From Leptospira johnsonii (GTDB lineage Bacteria > Spirochaetota > Leptospiria > Leptospirales > Leptospiraceae): 36,091 nt of DNA. The first letter of the stretch is position 1. Each line of letters starts with the position of its first letter. Both the position numbers and the translations under genes were made by a program. This document shows, piece after piece, positions 27,959 through 35,783 of the stretch. Where the stretch lies: the NCBI RefSeq assembly GCF_003112675.1, contig NZ_BFAY01000013.1, positions 1-36,091 of the forward strand, read 5' to 3'. Below the pieces are notes generated by a model. The model searched no databases, had not been told where the DNA came from, and saw only the letters and a list, made by a program, of their open reading frames with translations.

Positions 27959-30046
27959 TTATTGTGCTCCTGCTATTGGTCCCGGTGCTATTCCGGCTAC
28001 GTTCTGTTGTTGTTGTATTGCTTTCCCCATTGATTTTTGAACATCCGCTGGCGTCCCCATCCCGTTCCCCATGGCTGGAGGAGGTTGTGGAGGTGGCGGC
28101 GGTGGGATAATCTGCTGCCCCATAAGTTGTTTAATTTGTAGCACGACTGGATCCATTGGTGTCATGTTGGCGATGTGGGCTTGTTCATGAAGCCAGAGAG
28201 GATGCTGCATTCTTATTTCTAACGGCATATTGCGGAACTCTGGACGGTCCCAAACCTTGCAGTGATCCTTCAAGTGCGCGACATCGTCGTCAAACGGTAG
28301 AACTTGAACAGGCAGACCATTCTGGAGCATTTCTGATTCCTTGCGAATCGTAAGCTGTTTAGCCACGTCTTGCTCTGTAATAATGTCAGTATTTCCTGAT
28401 TCTACTACTGAGAGAAGCTTTTGGGCATCTAACTGGACCCCGGATTGTTGAAGCATTTGGACAAGATCAATACGACCTGACAATGATCTGAGTGCTGGAT
28501 TGCCGATCTCTACCGTCACGGATTGAATGTCCTGGAAAGTCTCTTTGCTCCAATTTAGAAGTTTGTAGTTAGAAAACTCCCCTACAATCTTTGCCATCCT
28601 TTCGGTGTCTGCATAGGTCCTGAGTATCTCCACCAAAGAAGACGCGTCCCCTTCCAGATACTTAACGCATTGGCCCTGAAAGAAGCTAAGGAATTGGACA
28701 GACTTAGCGTCCATGATCGAAAGCCCAATACCTGATTTGATACTGGTTGGAACTTGCCCTTGAGTGACTTCGTTAATCCCAGAGTTGAGATTCATTTCGT
28801 TATTGATGTCACTCTTGAACTGGACCATTTGAGCAGGGACATACATCTTATCCGCGATTGTTGGAGGATTGGTCCCCGCTGGATAAGAAAGTAAATTGTG
28901 GGATTCTGCAAGCTCTTTGAAGTTCACCTGTCCGCCATCTTCAGCAACCCAAGTCACTCCGGATCCTACGGCTATGTTTGACGCTATCTGAGAATAGAGA
29001 CGATCATACATGGTCTGAAGCGGCAGAAGATCGAAGGTCATTCCATATCCAAATGGAGTCCCGTCTAATTCCCCACCAGAAATCCTTTGCACTGGCACTT
29101 TGTCATAAGGAAGAGCTGATCTCATAAACAGAGTCTCTTCATTGCTGAACATTGCAATCTGGCCAAGCGGGCAAAGAGCAGATGGCTTTTCATACCGAGT
29201 GTAGAAAGGCACCAGGTCGTCCGGATTAATCAATCCCCAATCCAAGAAGATATTCCTTCCGTAAAGGTAGAGGTCTGATTCAATATTGCGGATCTCGTCT
29301 TCAAACTCAGGGAAGCGTTTAATTAACTCGAAGCGATTTACATAGCGTCTGAGGGTAAACCCATTCACTTCCTTCCAGGAACGCAATAGCGGCTCTCTAA
29401 TTACGTCCCAAGGGAAATAAGAATAACCTCTCGCATCTCCCTCAAATTGGAATTCAGTAGGGCCAGTTTCTTCACCAGCCTCCTCTTCTCCTCCAGCTTC
29501 ATGCTCTTGGATTTCTTCTTCTGGAGTTTCACTGGCTTCGTGGGATATGGATTGCTCTTCCGGGCTCTTCATGCCGGTTATTCGTCCACCCATAATATCC
29601 CAAGTGATTTCGTGAAACCCCTCCCCTACGAATAGGGCACGGTTTGCATTGGTCCTGTAATCTTCCTCGAAATCCTGCTCATCATAGTAATAATTTACAA
29701 CGGCTTTTGCGGTTTGGGTTTTCTCTTGGGAAGAACTGTCTGTGTTTGTGGACCTTGGGGTAAAGACTGGGCGCGAAGCAGTGACAAGGCTCATCATGTG
29801 TTGGACCAGAGGTTTAATCCGGTTTACGTATAGAAGGTCAAACTCTCCAGATTCTCCAGCTTTTGGGATCCTACCAAAGTGAGAGCTGACCCGATACATC
29901 AACCGATAGGCATAGTTCCATAGATCGTAAAGACCTACTCTTTGAGTGTAGTCATAATACCGATCAATCTCAGACATACACGAAACAATGAAGTCCTCGT
30001 CCGGTTGGTCTGTTATGTATAATTCCTTATTATTTCCTTCTAGCAT
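27959..30046 (-). CDS. Portal protein (P22-like)
   Basis: 695 residues, close to P22 portal (725). MYDRLYSQIASNIAVGSG followed by EDGGQVNFKELAESHNLL and NEMNLNSGINEVTQGQVPTS match the region of podovirus portals near the crown and wing; the N-terminal part begins DEDFIVSCMSEIDRYYDYTQ. The C-terminus is Gln/Pro-rich (QIIPPPPPPQPPPAMGNG), possibly the flexible barrel end. Twelve copies form the DNA entry vertex and bind terminase. Overlaps the terminase stop by 17 bases; GGAG lies nine bases upstream. Confidence 0.84.
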   Translation of the reverse strand: MLEGNNKELYITDQPDEDFIVSCMSEIDRYYDYTQRVGLYDLWNYAYRLMYRVSSHFGRIPKAGESGEFDLLYVNRIKPLVQHMMSLVTASRPVFTPRSTNTDSSSQEKTQTAKAVVNYYYDEQDFEEDYRTNANRALFVGEGFHEITWDIMGGRITGMKSPEEQSISHEASETPEEEIQEHEAGGEEEAGEETGPTEFQFEGDARGYSYFPWDVIREPLLRSWKEVNGFTLRRYVNRFELIKRFPEFEDEIRNIESDLYLYGRNIFLDWGLINPDDLVPFYTRYEKPSALCPLGQIAMFSNEETLFMRSALPYDKVPVQRISGGELDGTPFGYGMTFDLLPLQTMYDRLYSQIASNIAVGSGVTWVAEDGGQVNFKELAESHNLLSYPAGTNPPTIADKMYVPAQMVQFKSDINNEMNLNSGINEVTQGQVPTSIKSGIGLSIMDAKSVQFLSFFQGQCVKYLEGDASSLVEILRTYADTERMAKIVGEFSNYKLLNWSKETFQDIQSVTVEIGNPALRSLSGRIDLVQMLQQSGVQLDAQKLLSVVESGNTDIITEQDVAKQLTIRKESEMLQNGLPVQVLPFDDDVAHLKDHCKVWDRPEFRNMPLEIRMQHPLWLHEQAHIANMTPMDPVVLQIKQLMGQQIIPPPPPPQPPPAMGNGMGTPADVQKSMGKAIQQQQNVAGIAPGPIAGAQ

Positions 30047-31460
30047 AAGTCATTGCTCCTACGAATGGCGATTCTGTTTTATTTTGTGGGATGAAATGGG
30101 TTGAGTGAGAGATCCCGTAGTTCTCTGGGATTGGGTTGGTATGGCGGTCAACCATTAGGTTCAAATAGATAAGTGCTGCAATGCCGTCGAAGTGACCAAA
30201 GCCTTGAACTCTTGCGAATTCCTGGTTTCTTTTCCCTTCTCTCCAAATACCGTTCTTAACTTGTTTGATGAGTGCTGGGCAGCCTTCTGGGTCGATTATG
30301 ATCTGACCCGCCTGAATACGAAGGCGAAGCTGTTGAACCATTGATTCCAGGTCCATTTTCCGAACGGGAGCAAACTTCCTATTTTGAGTTCGATTGAGGA
30401 ATTTGATAATGTCAAGATCCGTATCACCGATCTCTTTGTGAATGTTTGGCCATCCAAGTTCTTTCTGGATACGCTTTATCGCATCCCCTACCTTGTCCGC
30501 CCGAGCCTCATTGCCGTAGACCTCATACTCACGTTCACAGTATAAAACACCTGATCCAAATTGATAACTTGCGAATATTCCGAAGGTCCCGTCTTTTGTC
30601 CCCCAATCCCAAGCATCGTATTTATGATAAAAACGGTAAAACTCATCTCTTGGAATCTTCCTCTCAAATGAAGTGGACCACTCCGGTAAGATGATGATCT
30701 CAGGATCCGCCAAGCGTTTGCAGAAATACTCTCTCTGACAGTTGATTGAATCAATTCCACCTGCGTTTCGAATAGCCTTCTCTTTCTGTGCTTTTGTCAG
30801 GTCCTCGTTATCGTCAAGAGTTAGCTTGATATAATCCCCGTTCGCATCTGATTCAGCGGCTATGCTGAAGGATGGGTGATCTGGCATTTTGGAGGTAGAG
30901 GTAAGGATGTAATTTACTGCGTTTGTAGCCGTTAACTGTTGAGGGGAGATAATGGATTCGAGAAGATAGATAATGTGGTCATTTACCCCAGCCTCATCAA
31001 TTACGTTTACGTCTGAATACGGGCCCCTCTGGTTCTCAATGTCCTTGATAGAATCGCACCCAATTAGATAGATCCTGGTCCCAGTTGTAGGGAACTCATA
31101 GTAAGAGTCAGTGAACCGGTAGACTGGGCGTAAGTGAACTGGAGCGGTTTGGCAAAGCCTATCCATGATTGGAAATACGAATTTACGGCAAACCTTCTGA
31201 GACTGTGCATAATAGTTGCAAATCATCTTCTCTTTCAGCCCACGCTTGAGAAGTTTTACTAGGATTGTAGTGGTCTTTCCTAACTTTCTATGACACTCTC
31301 CAAAGATCAAATCCCCTCTTTCAGGTGCGTCGATGAAATCCATTAGCTTTTGCTGTGTATTATTGAGCAGGAAATCAAGTTCTCCAATCTCCCATAGATG
31401 AGGGATTACTTCGGACTTAGTCAGTTCGAGAACTTCAGGTCTCAGGGCTACTGCTTGCAC
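30030..31460 (-). CDS. terL: Terminase large subunit
   Basis: 476 residues from GTG at 31460 (GGAGG upstream). ATPase domain: Walker A-like GECHRKLGKTTT (about 54-65) and Walker B VNVIDEA (152-157) with its catalytic Glu. RuvC-like nuclease domain: Asp at about 285 (AWDWGTKDG), Asp 347/349 (IGDTDLD) and the closing GHFDGIAAL (Asp425). It packages DNA into the prohead with ATP and cuts the concatemer. Overlaps the small subunit by 26 bases. Confidence 0.9.
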   Translation of the reverse strand: MQAVALRPEVLELTKSEVIPHLWEIGELDFLLNNTQQKLMDFIDAPERGDLIFGECHRKLGKTTTILVKLLKRGLKEKMICNYYAQSQKVCRKFVFPIMDRLCQTAPVHLRPVYRFTDSYYEFPTTGTRIYLIGCDSIKDIENQRGPYSDVNVIDEAGVNDHIIYLLESIISPQQLTATNAVNYILTSTSKMPDHPSFSIAAESDANGDYIKLTLDDNEDLTKAQKEKAIRNAGGIDSINCQREYFCKRLADPEIIILPEWSTSFERKIPRDEFYRFYHKYDAWDWGTKDGTFGIFASYQFGSGVLYCEREYEVYGNEARADKVGDAIKRIQKELGWPNIHKEIGDTDLDIIKFLNRTQNRKFAPVRKMDLESMVQQLRLRIQAGQIIIDPEGCPALIKQVKNGIWREGKRNQEFARVQGFGHFDGIAALIYLNLMVDRHTNPIPENYGISHSTHFIPQNKTESPFVGAMTYARRK

Positions 31461-31995
31461 TCTTGACTGCCTCCTTAGCTAATCGGATCAACTCTTCTCT
31501 TGATAATTGATTATCAATAACAACAGAAGGCAAGTCTTTTCCATTTGTGGTATGGTCCACTCGATCGGTAATGAGAGCTAAGTATTTCCCTGCTAATTCG
31601 AGGGCTTTGGTTTTAGGATGGAGTTTGATTGTGTGAAATAAAATATCCCCTTTCTTGGAAACCGCTACAGTATAATCCTGTATTGCTCCGGGACGAATTT
31701 CTTTGATCTTATCTAAATCAATCCTACCCTCTTCATCCAGATAGTCAGTCATCCGAGCCATGGTGAGATCTCTTACCTCTCTTTCCCAGATACTTCTAAA
31801 TTCATCCTCCTCATCCAACATCTTCTTACGAAGTGCTTTATTTACTTGAGACCTAATATCAGCATTTGTAAGCAGCCTTGATCCGTTTGCCCTTGCGGTT
31901 GAGTCATCGCAATCATACGCCTTTTTATAAGCCTCCGTTGCGTTTAGGGATTGGATATAGTATTCGATGAAAAGCTGTTGTTTTGGATTAGTCAT
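31435..31995 (-). CDS. terS: Terminase small subunit (Terminase_2 type)
   Basis: 186 residues. MTNPKQQLFIEYYIQSLNAT then EAYKKAYDC and ARANGSRLLTNADIRSQVNK is the Terminase_2 N-terminal helix-turn-helix signature (K-Q-x-x-F-x-x-x-Y-x-x-x-x-N-A-T-x-A-Y). It recognises the packaging start site and activates the large subunit. First gene of the late block. There is no ribosome site upstream of its ATG; see the promoter at 31999-32025. Confidence 0.85.
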   Translation of the reverse strand: MTNPKQQLFIEYYIQSLNATEAYKKAYDCDDSTARANGSRLLTNADIRSQVNKALRKKMLDEEDEFRSIWEREVRDLTMARMTDYLDEEGRIDLDKIKEIRPGAIQDYTVAVSKKGDILFHTIKLHPKTKALELAGKYLALITDRVDHTTNGKDLPSVVIDNQLSREELIRLAKEAVKSASSSPET

Positions 31996-31998
31996 ATT

Positions 31999-32025
31999 GA
32001 TATATCATTATCATTAATAGGTCAA
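31999..32025 (-). promoter_or_regulatory. Possible late promoter
   Basis: Minus strand TTGACC (32025-32020) overlaps the U-run of the terminator. A -10 TATATC follows at a short spacing of 15 (32004-31999), or TATCAA at 17. Neither is ideal, but a promoter is expected here because a strong terminator precedes the terminase genes. Late genes may instead depend on antitermination or a phage-encoded activator. Confidence 0.35.
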
Positions 32026-32050
32026 AAAAAATCCCTCTTTTACGAGGGCT
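32024..32050 (-). terminator. Strong rho-independent terminator before the late block
   Basis: Minus strand CCCTC-GTAAAA-GAGGG followed by A and eight T. Perfect 5-bp GC-rich stem. It ends the early transcript coming through YopX and the small genes of 36091-32071 and separates it from terminase. Confidence 0.88.
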
Positions 32051-32070
32051 AGTGTATCTCTTGGATGAAA

Positions 32071-32250
32071 ATGAGATCATAGTTTACTTGCTAATTCTTT
32101 CCTTAGATTTCGAAAGTGTTCAAGCGTTATTTTGGTGTTGGGGGTCTGTTGGAGTTGGCCGAGTGCCCAGTGAGTGTCTCCTATTAGTTCATAGTGGTAG
32201 GAGGTGCCGAACATGTTGGGAGTGGAGTAGATGCGGTGTTCAAACTTCAT
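32071..32250 (-). CDS. Small hypothetical protein
   Basis: 59 residues, MKFEHRIYSTPNMFGTSYHY onward, His/Tyr-rich, ending NLRKELASKL. ATGA overlap upstream. Last gene before the terminator at 32024-32050. Unknown. Confidence 0.63.
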
Positions 32251-32432
32251 ATTCTGCCTATTTTATCTGCGTATTTAAGTAAATCTTGCTCTAACTCTAT
32301 GGTGTTTTTGCCTCGCACTATTACGTTGTCAGTGTGGACTCGAAACTTATCCCCATTTAGAAACACTACGTCTCCTTTTGCGCCTTCGGGGATCGTAAAA
32401 CTTATTGATGAATAATTAGGGTCAAACTTCAT
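32247..32432 (-). CDS. Small beta-rich hypothetical protein
   Basis: 61 residues, MKFDPNYSSISFTIPEGAKG then DVVFLNGDKFRVHTDNVIVR. Looks like a small beta barrel. Overlaps the upstream gene by 11 bases and has no clear ribosome site, so it is probably translated by coupling. Unknown. Confidence 0.62.
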   Translation of the reverse strand: MKFDPNYSSISFTIPEGAKGDVVFLNGDKFRVHTDNVIVRGKNTIELEQDLLKYADKIGRI

Positions 32433-32607
32433 GATAGATACCGTATTTCTGTAAAACTTCTAGCACTTGGCTTAATGCCCAATTGGAATCAAATGTAGGG
32501 ACTTCATACTCCTCAAGATCGTCATCATCCCAGGTCCAATCAGTTCCCACGCCAGATTCAATTGCTTCTAATAGATCTGCTCTAAATTGGTTTTGGTCAA
32601 ATTCCAT
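32422..32607 (-). CDS. Small acidic hypothetical protein
   Basis: 61 residues, MEFDQNQFRADLLEAIESGV then WTWDDDDLEEYEVPTFDSNW: strongly acidic. AAGGAAGC precedes the ATG. An acidic, small early protein could be a DNA mimic or inhibitor; that is speculation. Confidence 0.62.
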   Translation of the reverse strand: MEFDQNQFRADLLEAIESGVGTDWTWDDDDLEEYEVPTFDSNWALSQVLEVLQKYGIYHEV

Positions 32608-32728
32608 GCTTCCTTTTCCATTCTTCGTATCTTTCTCGTTGCTCTATGACCATAGTGGCATTCTACGAGAAATTGGAGAGGATTACGCGCATACTCTGCC
32701 ACATCAGATTCAAGGAGTTCATCGTTCA
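32567..32728 (-). CDS. Small hypothetical protein
   Basis: 53 residues, MNDELLESDVAEYARNPLQF then a basic stretch (GHRATRKIRRMEKEAWN). ATGA overlap upstream; its 3' end overlaps the next gene by 41 bases in another frame, more than usual here, so the C-terminus is less certain. Confidence 0.55.
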
Positions 32729-32914
32729 TTTGAGATTTTTATTCCAATTTTGAATAACTCTCCATCTTGAATCAATGAGTGCATCTTCAGAATCACTGGT
32801 AATTATAAATTTAGACCCATTCGGGAATTTCCAGCAGGCTTCCCTCTTCCTTCTTACTACATATTGATAGCAGAAGATAAAGAAACAAATACCGAGAGCT
32901 ATGTAACCTATCAC
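32726..32914 (-). CDS. Small membrane protein
   Basis: 62 residues: N-terminal transmembrane helix (IGYIALGICFFIFCYQYVV), a basic stop (RRKREACWKF), then a soluble domain with ITSDSEDALIDSRWRV. ATGA overlaps on both sides. Unknown. Confidence 0.67.
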   Translation of the reverse strand: MIGYIALGICFFIFCYQYVVRRKREACWKFPNGSKFIITSDSEDALIDSRWRVIQNWNKNLK

Positions 32915-33126
32915 ATCTTTATCCCTTTAAATGCTAAGGTGTTCTTGATTTCAGTGTAGTGCTTGTTGGATTCGACGACCTCTGCTTTTACGGCCGTGAT
33001 CTCGTCCTTCATTTGTGTTATGGCCTGGACACTCCCTCTTTCACGGTTATACAAATAATATGCCGCTACCCCAAGAATTGGCCACCAAACCAATACAATC
33101 AGAATCGAAATTAAAACGTAATCCAT
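32911..33126 (-). CDS. Membrane protein with coiled coil
   Basis: 71 residues: transmembrane helix (VLISILIVLVWWPILGVAAY) then a heptad-rich tail (VQAITQMKDEITAVKAEVVE). Same layout as the 14705-14887 protein in the lysis region. GGAGTATAGA precedes the ATG. Unknown. Confidence 0.68.
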   Translation of the reverse strand: MDYVLISILIVLVWWPILGVAAYYLYNRERGSVQAITQMKDEITAVKAEVVESNKHYTEIKNTLAFKGIKM

Positions 33127-33127
33127 T

Positions 33128-33217
33128 CTATACTCCTTTATTTGCTATACTAATTACAAGCGCGCCACAGATCACGACAAACCCAATGGCTGCAAATATA
33201 ACAATCACTTCTTTCAA
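33128..33217 (-). CDS. Membrane microprotein (29 residues)
   Basis: TTG start in a TTGA overlap, with GGGAG six bases upstream. KEVIVIFAAIGFVVICGALV is almost entirely a transmembrane helix. The start context and exact packing support it despite the size. Ends one base before the next gene begins. Confidence 0.55.
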   Translation of the reverse strand: MKEVIVIFAAIGFVVICGALVISIANKGV

Positions 33218-33504
33218 AGGTTCTCTCCCATGGACTTTACACCTAAAAGAAAGGCCTGCTTCCAATCTGGCCCTGTCCCGAGTCTGTGCATTTTCTGAAC
33301 CTGTCCTTCCTGAATCATCATAGTGAGAACATCCCAGCCAATCGTTTCGCCTTCTTTATTCATCTGTCTGCGAAATCCGACTGTCATAATCGCCTCGCCT
33401 CTCAGATACTCCTGGAACCCTTCTTCTTGTGGCGCTTCTTCTTGTGGCGCTTCTTCTTGAAAAACTTCTTCCGCGTTCTCTTCTTTTGTTTGTTTTGGTT
33501 TCAT
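33214..33504 (-). CDS. Protein with tandem EEAPQ repeats
   Basis: 96 residues. The N-terminus is acidic with a short tandem repeat (EEAPQ-EEAPQ-EEGFQ) encoded by a 15-bp DNA repeat at 33420-33459. The C-terminal part (FRRQMNKEGETIGWDVLTMM then DWKQAFLLGVKSMG) is a compact domain. Unknown family. Confidence 0.64.
   Translation of the reverse strand: MKPKQTKEENAEEVFQEEAPQEEAPQEEGFQEYLRGEAIMTVGFRRQMNKEGETIGWDVLTMMIQEGQVQKMHRLGTGPDWKQAFLLGVKSMGENL
33420..33459. repeat. 15-bp tandem repeat, about 2.7 copies
   Basis: Unit CTTCTTCTTGTGGCG on the plus strand, two identical copies plus a partial third, in frame within the 33214-33504 gene, so copy-number change would keep the frame. Confidence 0.85.
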
Positions 33505-33513
33505 GTAATTTCC

Positions 33514-33789
33514 TTATTCGTTTGTTGTGAAAAAATTCTTAGTAAATCTTGTTACTATACCAGGTTTTTCAATCTTTTCTTTTGTTTTCTTAATTCCAAG
33601 ATCGAAATATTGCACTCCTAAATGGATGATCTTTGCAAGCAGTTCCGGCCCTTCAATCCTAAACTTAACTTTATCAGTATCGTTTATGGCTTCACTTGCA
33701 TCCGGAATCAATACCGCTGCTATAATGTTGTGCTTTTTGCAAGCGTATTGGAATGCTTCTACAAACCCCTCAATGTCTGGTTCTTTCAT
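33514..33789 (-). CDS. Hypothetical protein
   Basis: 91 residues: MKEPDIEGFVEAFQYACKKH then NIIAAVLIPDASEAINDTDK; alternating helix and strand, possibly a small alpha/beta domain. ATGA overlap upstream. Unknown. Confidence 0.65.
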   Translation of the reverse strand: MKEPDIEGFVEAFQYACKKHNIIAAVLIPDASEAINDTDKVKFRIEGPELLAKIIHLGVQYFDLGIKKTKEKIEKPGIVTRFTKNFFTTNE

Positions 33790-33959
33790 TTATTCCACCT
33801 TTTCTTTATATTCTCTCTCCCAGCGTCTCTTTTTGCCGAATTGTATTCACGTCTTAATATGTCTACCTGCTCAGTTTGAAACATATCCCGGATCTCAGCG
33901 TCTGACATGTTCTTTATGGCTATTTCAGCTTCTCTGTCGATTTCTGTTGAACGTTCCAT
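33786..33959 (-). CDS. Small charged hypothetical protein
   Basis: 57 residues from ATG at 33959 (TAATG overlap; a TTG three codons earlier is possible). MERSTEIDREAEIAIKNMSD then LRREYNSAKRDAGRENIKKR. Highly helical and charged. Unknown. Confidence 0.63.
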   Translation of the reverse strand: MERSTEIDREAEIAIKNMSDAEIRDMFQTEQVDILRREYNSAKRDAGRENIKKRWNK

Positions 33960-34105
33960 TACTGCCAAACTCCTCCCACTAATCTCTTAAACCACCATTT
34001 CCATGGATGCATCACCTTATAGCCTAAGCAACGATACATATACCATTCGGCTCTTTGATCGCGCTCGGCTATTTCGTCTTTTTCGAGTAAATCTGTAATG
34101 TTCAT
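33959..34105 (-). CDS. Small Trp-rich hypothetical protein
   Basis: 48 residues: MNITDLLEKDEIAERDQRAE then a Trp/Lys-rich end (HPWKWWFKRLVGGVW) that could sit at the membrane surface. ATGA overlap upstream, TAATG downstream. Unknown. Confidence 0.62.
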   Translation of the reverse strand: MNITDLLEKDEIAERDQRAEWYMYRCLGYKVMHPWKWWFKRLVGGVWQ

Positions 34106-34419
34106 AACCCTAACTTCTTAAATGCAATCTTGCGCATGTCTTCTAAATGTTTTTCTAAACGTTCAATTTCTGGAGTATGGTTAATTACCTTATCGCGAAA
34201 TCCAGCTTCTATTAGCCCATTAGAAAATGCAGTTAAAACATTAGTCGATTCATAATACCCGAATTTCATAAATGGCTCCAATGAAACATATGGCTCCTTG
34301 ATAAGCTCCATTACAACGTCCACAGGTGCAGCAGAATATCTAGACCCCGCTTGCTCCCCAGTGAGATAAAGCCTAAGACCCCCCATGCCAGGATCATTAA
34401 TTATCGAAAGTTTATATTT
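34102..34419 (-). CDS. Hypothetical protein
   Basis: 105 residues from GTG at 34419 (GGAGG six bases upstream); an in-frame TTG seven codons earlier lies before that ribosome site and is less likely. Starts MKYKLSIINDPGMGGLRLYL, later LEPFMKFGYYESTNVLTAFS and a C-terminal helix (RLEKHLEDMRKIAFKKLG). Unknown. Confidence 0.64.
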   Translation of the reverse strand, partial: KYKLSIINDPGMGGLRLYLTGEQAGSRYSAAPVDVVMELIKEPYVSLEPFMKFGYYESTNVLTAFSNGLIEAGFRDKVINHTPEIERLEKHLEDMRKIAFKKLGL

Positions 34420-34475
34420 CACATTATCCCTCCTCTCCAATAGTTCTAGAACCTATTGAAGTTTGAAAGTGTTCG

Positions 34476-34703
34476 TTATCCGATAAGCCTTACAGCCGCA
34501 TCCAATACCAAAAACGCTAACGCAAGGTCATGATAGTTTAGTTTACCGTGGATCTCTTTTAGCCGAGCGAGAAAATTGTTCTCTATTTTCTTTTTTGGGC
34601 CACGTTTTTTAGTCTCTTTCTTTACAGACTTCTTCTTAGCCGCGCTTGCCTCTGGTTTGCGGCTACGAGTTTTTTTTGCTGGTGTTTGTGTTGTTTCTTC
34701 CAT
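34476..34703 (-). CDS. Lys-rich, histone H1-like basic protein
   Basis: 75 residues. The first 40 are Lys/Ala/Pro-rich (PAKKTRSRKPEASAAKKKSV, then KKETKKRGPKKK) like histone H1 tails; KRGPKKK resembles an AT-hook. The C-terminal 33 residues look folded and hydrophobic (NYHDLALAFLVLDAAVRLIG). Probably binds DNA non-specifically: nucleoid take-over or genome condensation are possible roles. AGGAG lies upstream. No exact family known to me. Confidence 0.66.
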   Translation of the reverse strand: MEETTQTPAKKTRSRKPEASAAKKKSVKKETKKRGPKKKIENNFLARLKEIHGKLNYHDLALAFLVLDAAVRLIG

Positions 34704-34716
34704 TGTTGTTATTCTC

Positions 34717-34890
34717 CTATTTAGTTAATAATTGCTCTTTTAGCATATTTAAAGAATTAAACCTATTTTCTATATATGCCTTTTCGGACCAAGACAGTGC
34801 TTGTTGAGCCGCAATTTCGGACCATATGCGCAACTCAAACGATAAACCATCTATTAAAATTTGCATTTGCGCTTTAGTTAGATCGTCCAT
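34717..34890 (-). CDS. Small helical hypothetical protein
   Basis: 57 residues, MDDLTKAQMQILIDGLSFEL onward, ending LLTK. The stop and next ribosome site form the phrase TTAACTAAATAGGAGAA, which recurs before this gene and, in part, before 34901-35179, suggesting local duplication of gene ends. Unknown. Confidence 0.63.
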   Translation of the reverse strand: MDDLTKAQMQILIDGLSFELRIWSEIAAQQALSWSEKAYIENRFNSLNMLKEQLLTK

Positions 34891-34900
34891 TCACTTTCTC

Positions 34901-35179
34901 CTATTTAGTTAAATCTAAAATTCCGCTTGGCTCTTTATATTGTTTTACTTTTGGCATATTTTCTCTTCTCACCAAAACATTTCCCACCTGTGCGCGATAC
35001 AGAAAACTGCCCACACGTTTAAATAAATCATAAGGGGTGTATTCATAGCTTTTTCTATCTTTTTCGGCCTCGTCTAGCATTCTGTCGAAATCTTCGTCTT
35101 TCATTATTATTTCAGCGGGCGGATTCTCCGAAACGCATATTGATTCAATGTATTCCATAGTTATTTTATCAGGGGTCAT
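34901..35179 (-). CDS. Hypothetical protein
   Basis: 92 residues: MTPDKITMEYIESICVSENP then charged (DEDFDRMLDEAEKDRKSYEY) and DLFKRVGSFLYRAQVGNVL. Ends LDLTK. AGGAGAAAGTG upstream with a rather long spacing to the ATG. Unknown. Confidence 0.64.
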   Translation of the reverse strand: MTPDKITMEYIESICVSENPPAEIIMKDEDFDRMLDEAEKDRKSYEYTPYDLFKRVGSFLYRAQVGNVLVRRENMPKVKQYKEPSGILDLTK

Positions 35180-35193
35180 AATTGCACTTTCTC

Positions 35194-35391
35194 CTATTTA
35201 AACCAAAATTCTATCTTATCAAAACGTATTTCGAGGCCTTTTTCGTCTAATTTGCCAAGCTCAGCTTCTATTGGGACTCCATTAATATGTAAAATAATTT
35301 TTACACCTTCTGACCCATTAAAGAATGCACTCTCAGTAAACCCAAAACGAGCGTTCGTTGATAGAAACTGTCCGAGATTAATGGGTTCCAC
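35194..35391 (-). CDS. Small beta-rich hypothetical protein
   Basis: 65 residues from GTG at 35391, overlapping the upstream gene by 14 bases. MEPINLGQFLSTNARFGFTE then SEGVKIILHINGVPIEAELG. Looks like a small beta barrel. Unknown. Confidence 0.6.
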   Translation of the reverse strand: MEPINLGQFLSTNARFGFTESAFFNGSEGVKIILHINGVPIEAELGKLDEKGLEIRFDKIEFWFK

Positions 35392-35710
35392 TTACTCTAT
35401 CCTTTATCCATCTCTCCGCATCCGGGAAATGCTCTACTATTTTACAATACCGCAACCCTAAAAGCTTACAGTCTTTACCGTAATTATCCAGGTTAATGCA
35501 CCCGCATACAAATCTTACGTTCTCTCTTACCATCCGGTATTTCTTGAATTTGATCGTGCCTTGTGGTAGCAAATGTTCACAGACTATCTTTCCAAGTTCA
35601 AGTATTTCGTTGCAGTTTACGTTTTCGCATTTCTCACCTACAAGAGCGGCTTTTATTTCATCTTGCCAGTCTATTTGGCGTTGGCGGACTTTACCTATTT
35701 TACGGATCAT
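35378..35710 (-). CDS. Cys-rich protein, possibly HNH-like
   Basis: 110 residues from ATG at 35710 (ATGA overlap; the longer upstream frame is inside the neighbour). Seven Cys residues: EKCENVNCNEILELGKIVCE with an EHLLPQ segment, then VRENVRFVCGCINLDN and DCKLLGLRYC. The pattern C-x4-C, a His in EHLL, then N-x-C-x-C echoes zinc-stabilised HNH-type proteins, but the usual paired His is missing. It may be a degenerate HNH or another zinc fold. Confidence 0.5.
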   Translation of the reverse strand: MIRKIGKVRQRQIDWQDEIKAALVGEKCENVNCNEILELGKIVCEHLLPQGTIKFKKYRMVRENVRFVCGCINLDNYGKDCKLLGLRYCKIVEHFPDAERWIKDRVSGTH

Positions 35711-35781
35711 CTTGTAACGAAATAAAAATACGCTATGCCCAAAATGGTTAAACAAATTGCCTGAATTGCTGTATCACTCAT
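35707..35781 (-). CDS. Membrane microprotein (24 residues)
   Basis: MSDTAIQAICLTILGIAYFY then FVTR: one transmembrane helix with a basic end. GGAGAAATAAGA precedes the ATG, and its stop overlaps the next start as ATGA. The ribosome site and packing support it despite its size. Confidence 0.52.
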   Translation of the reverse strand: MSDTAIQAICLTILGIAYFYFVTR

Positions 35782-35783
35782 TC

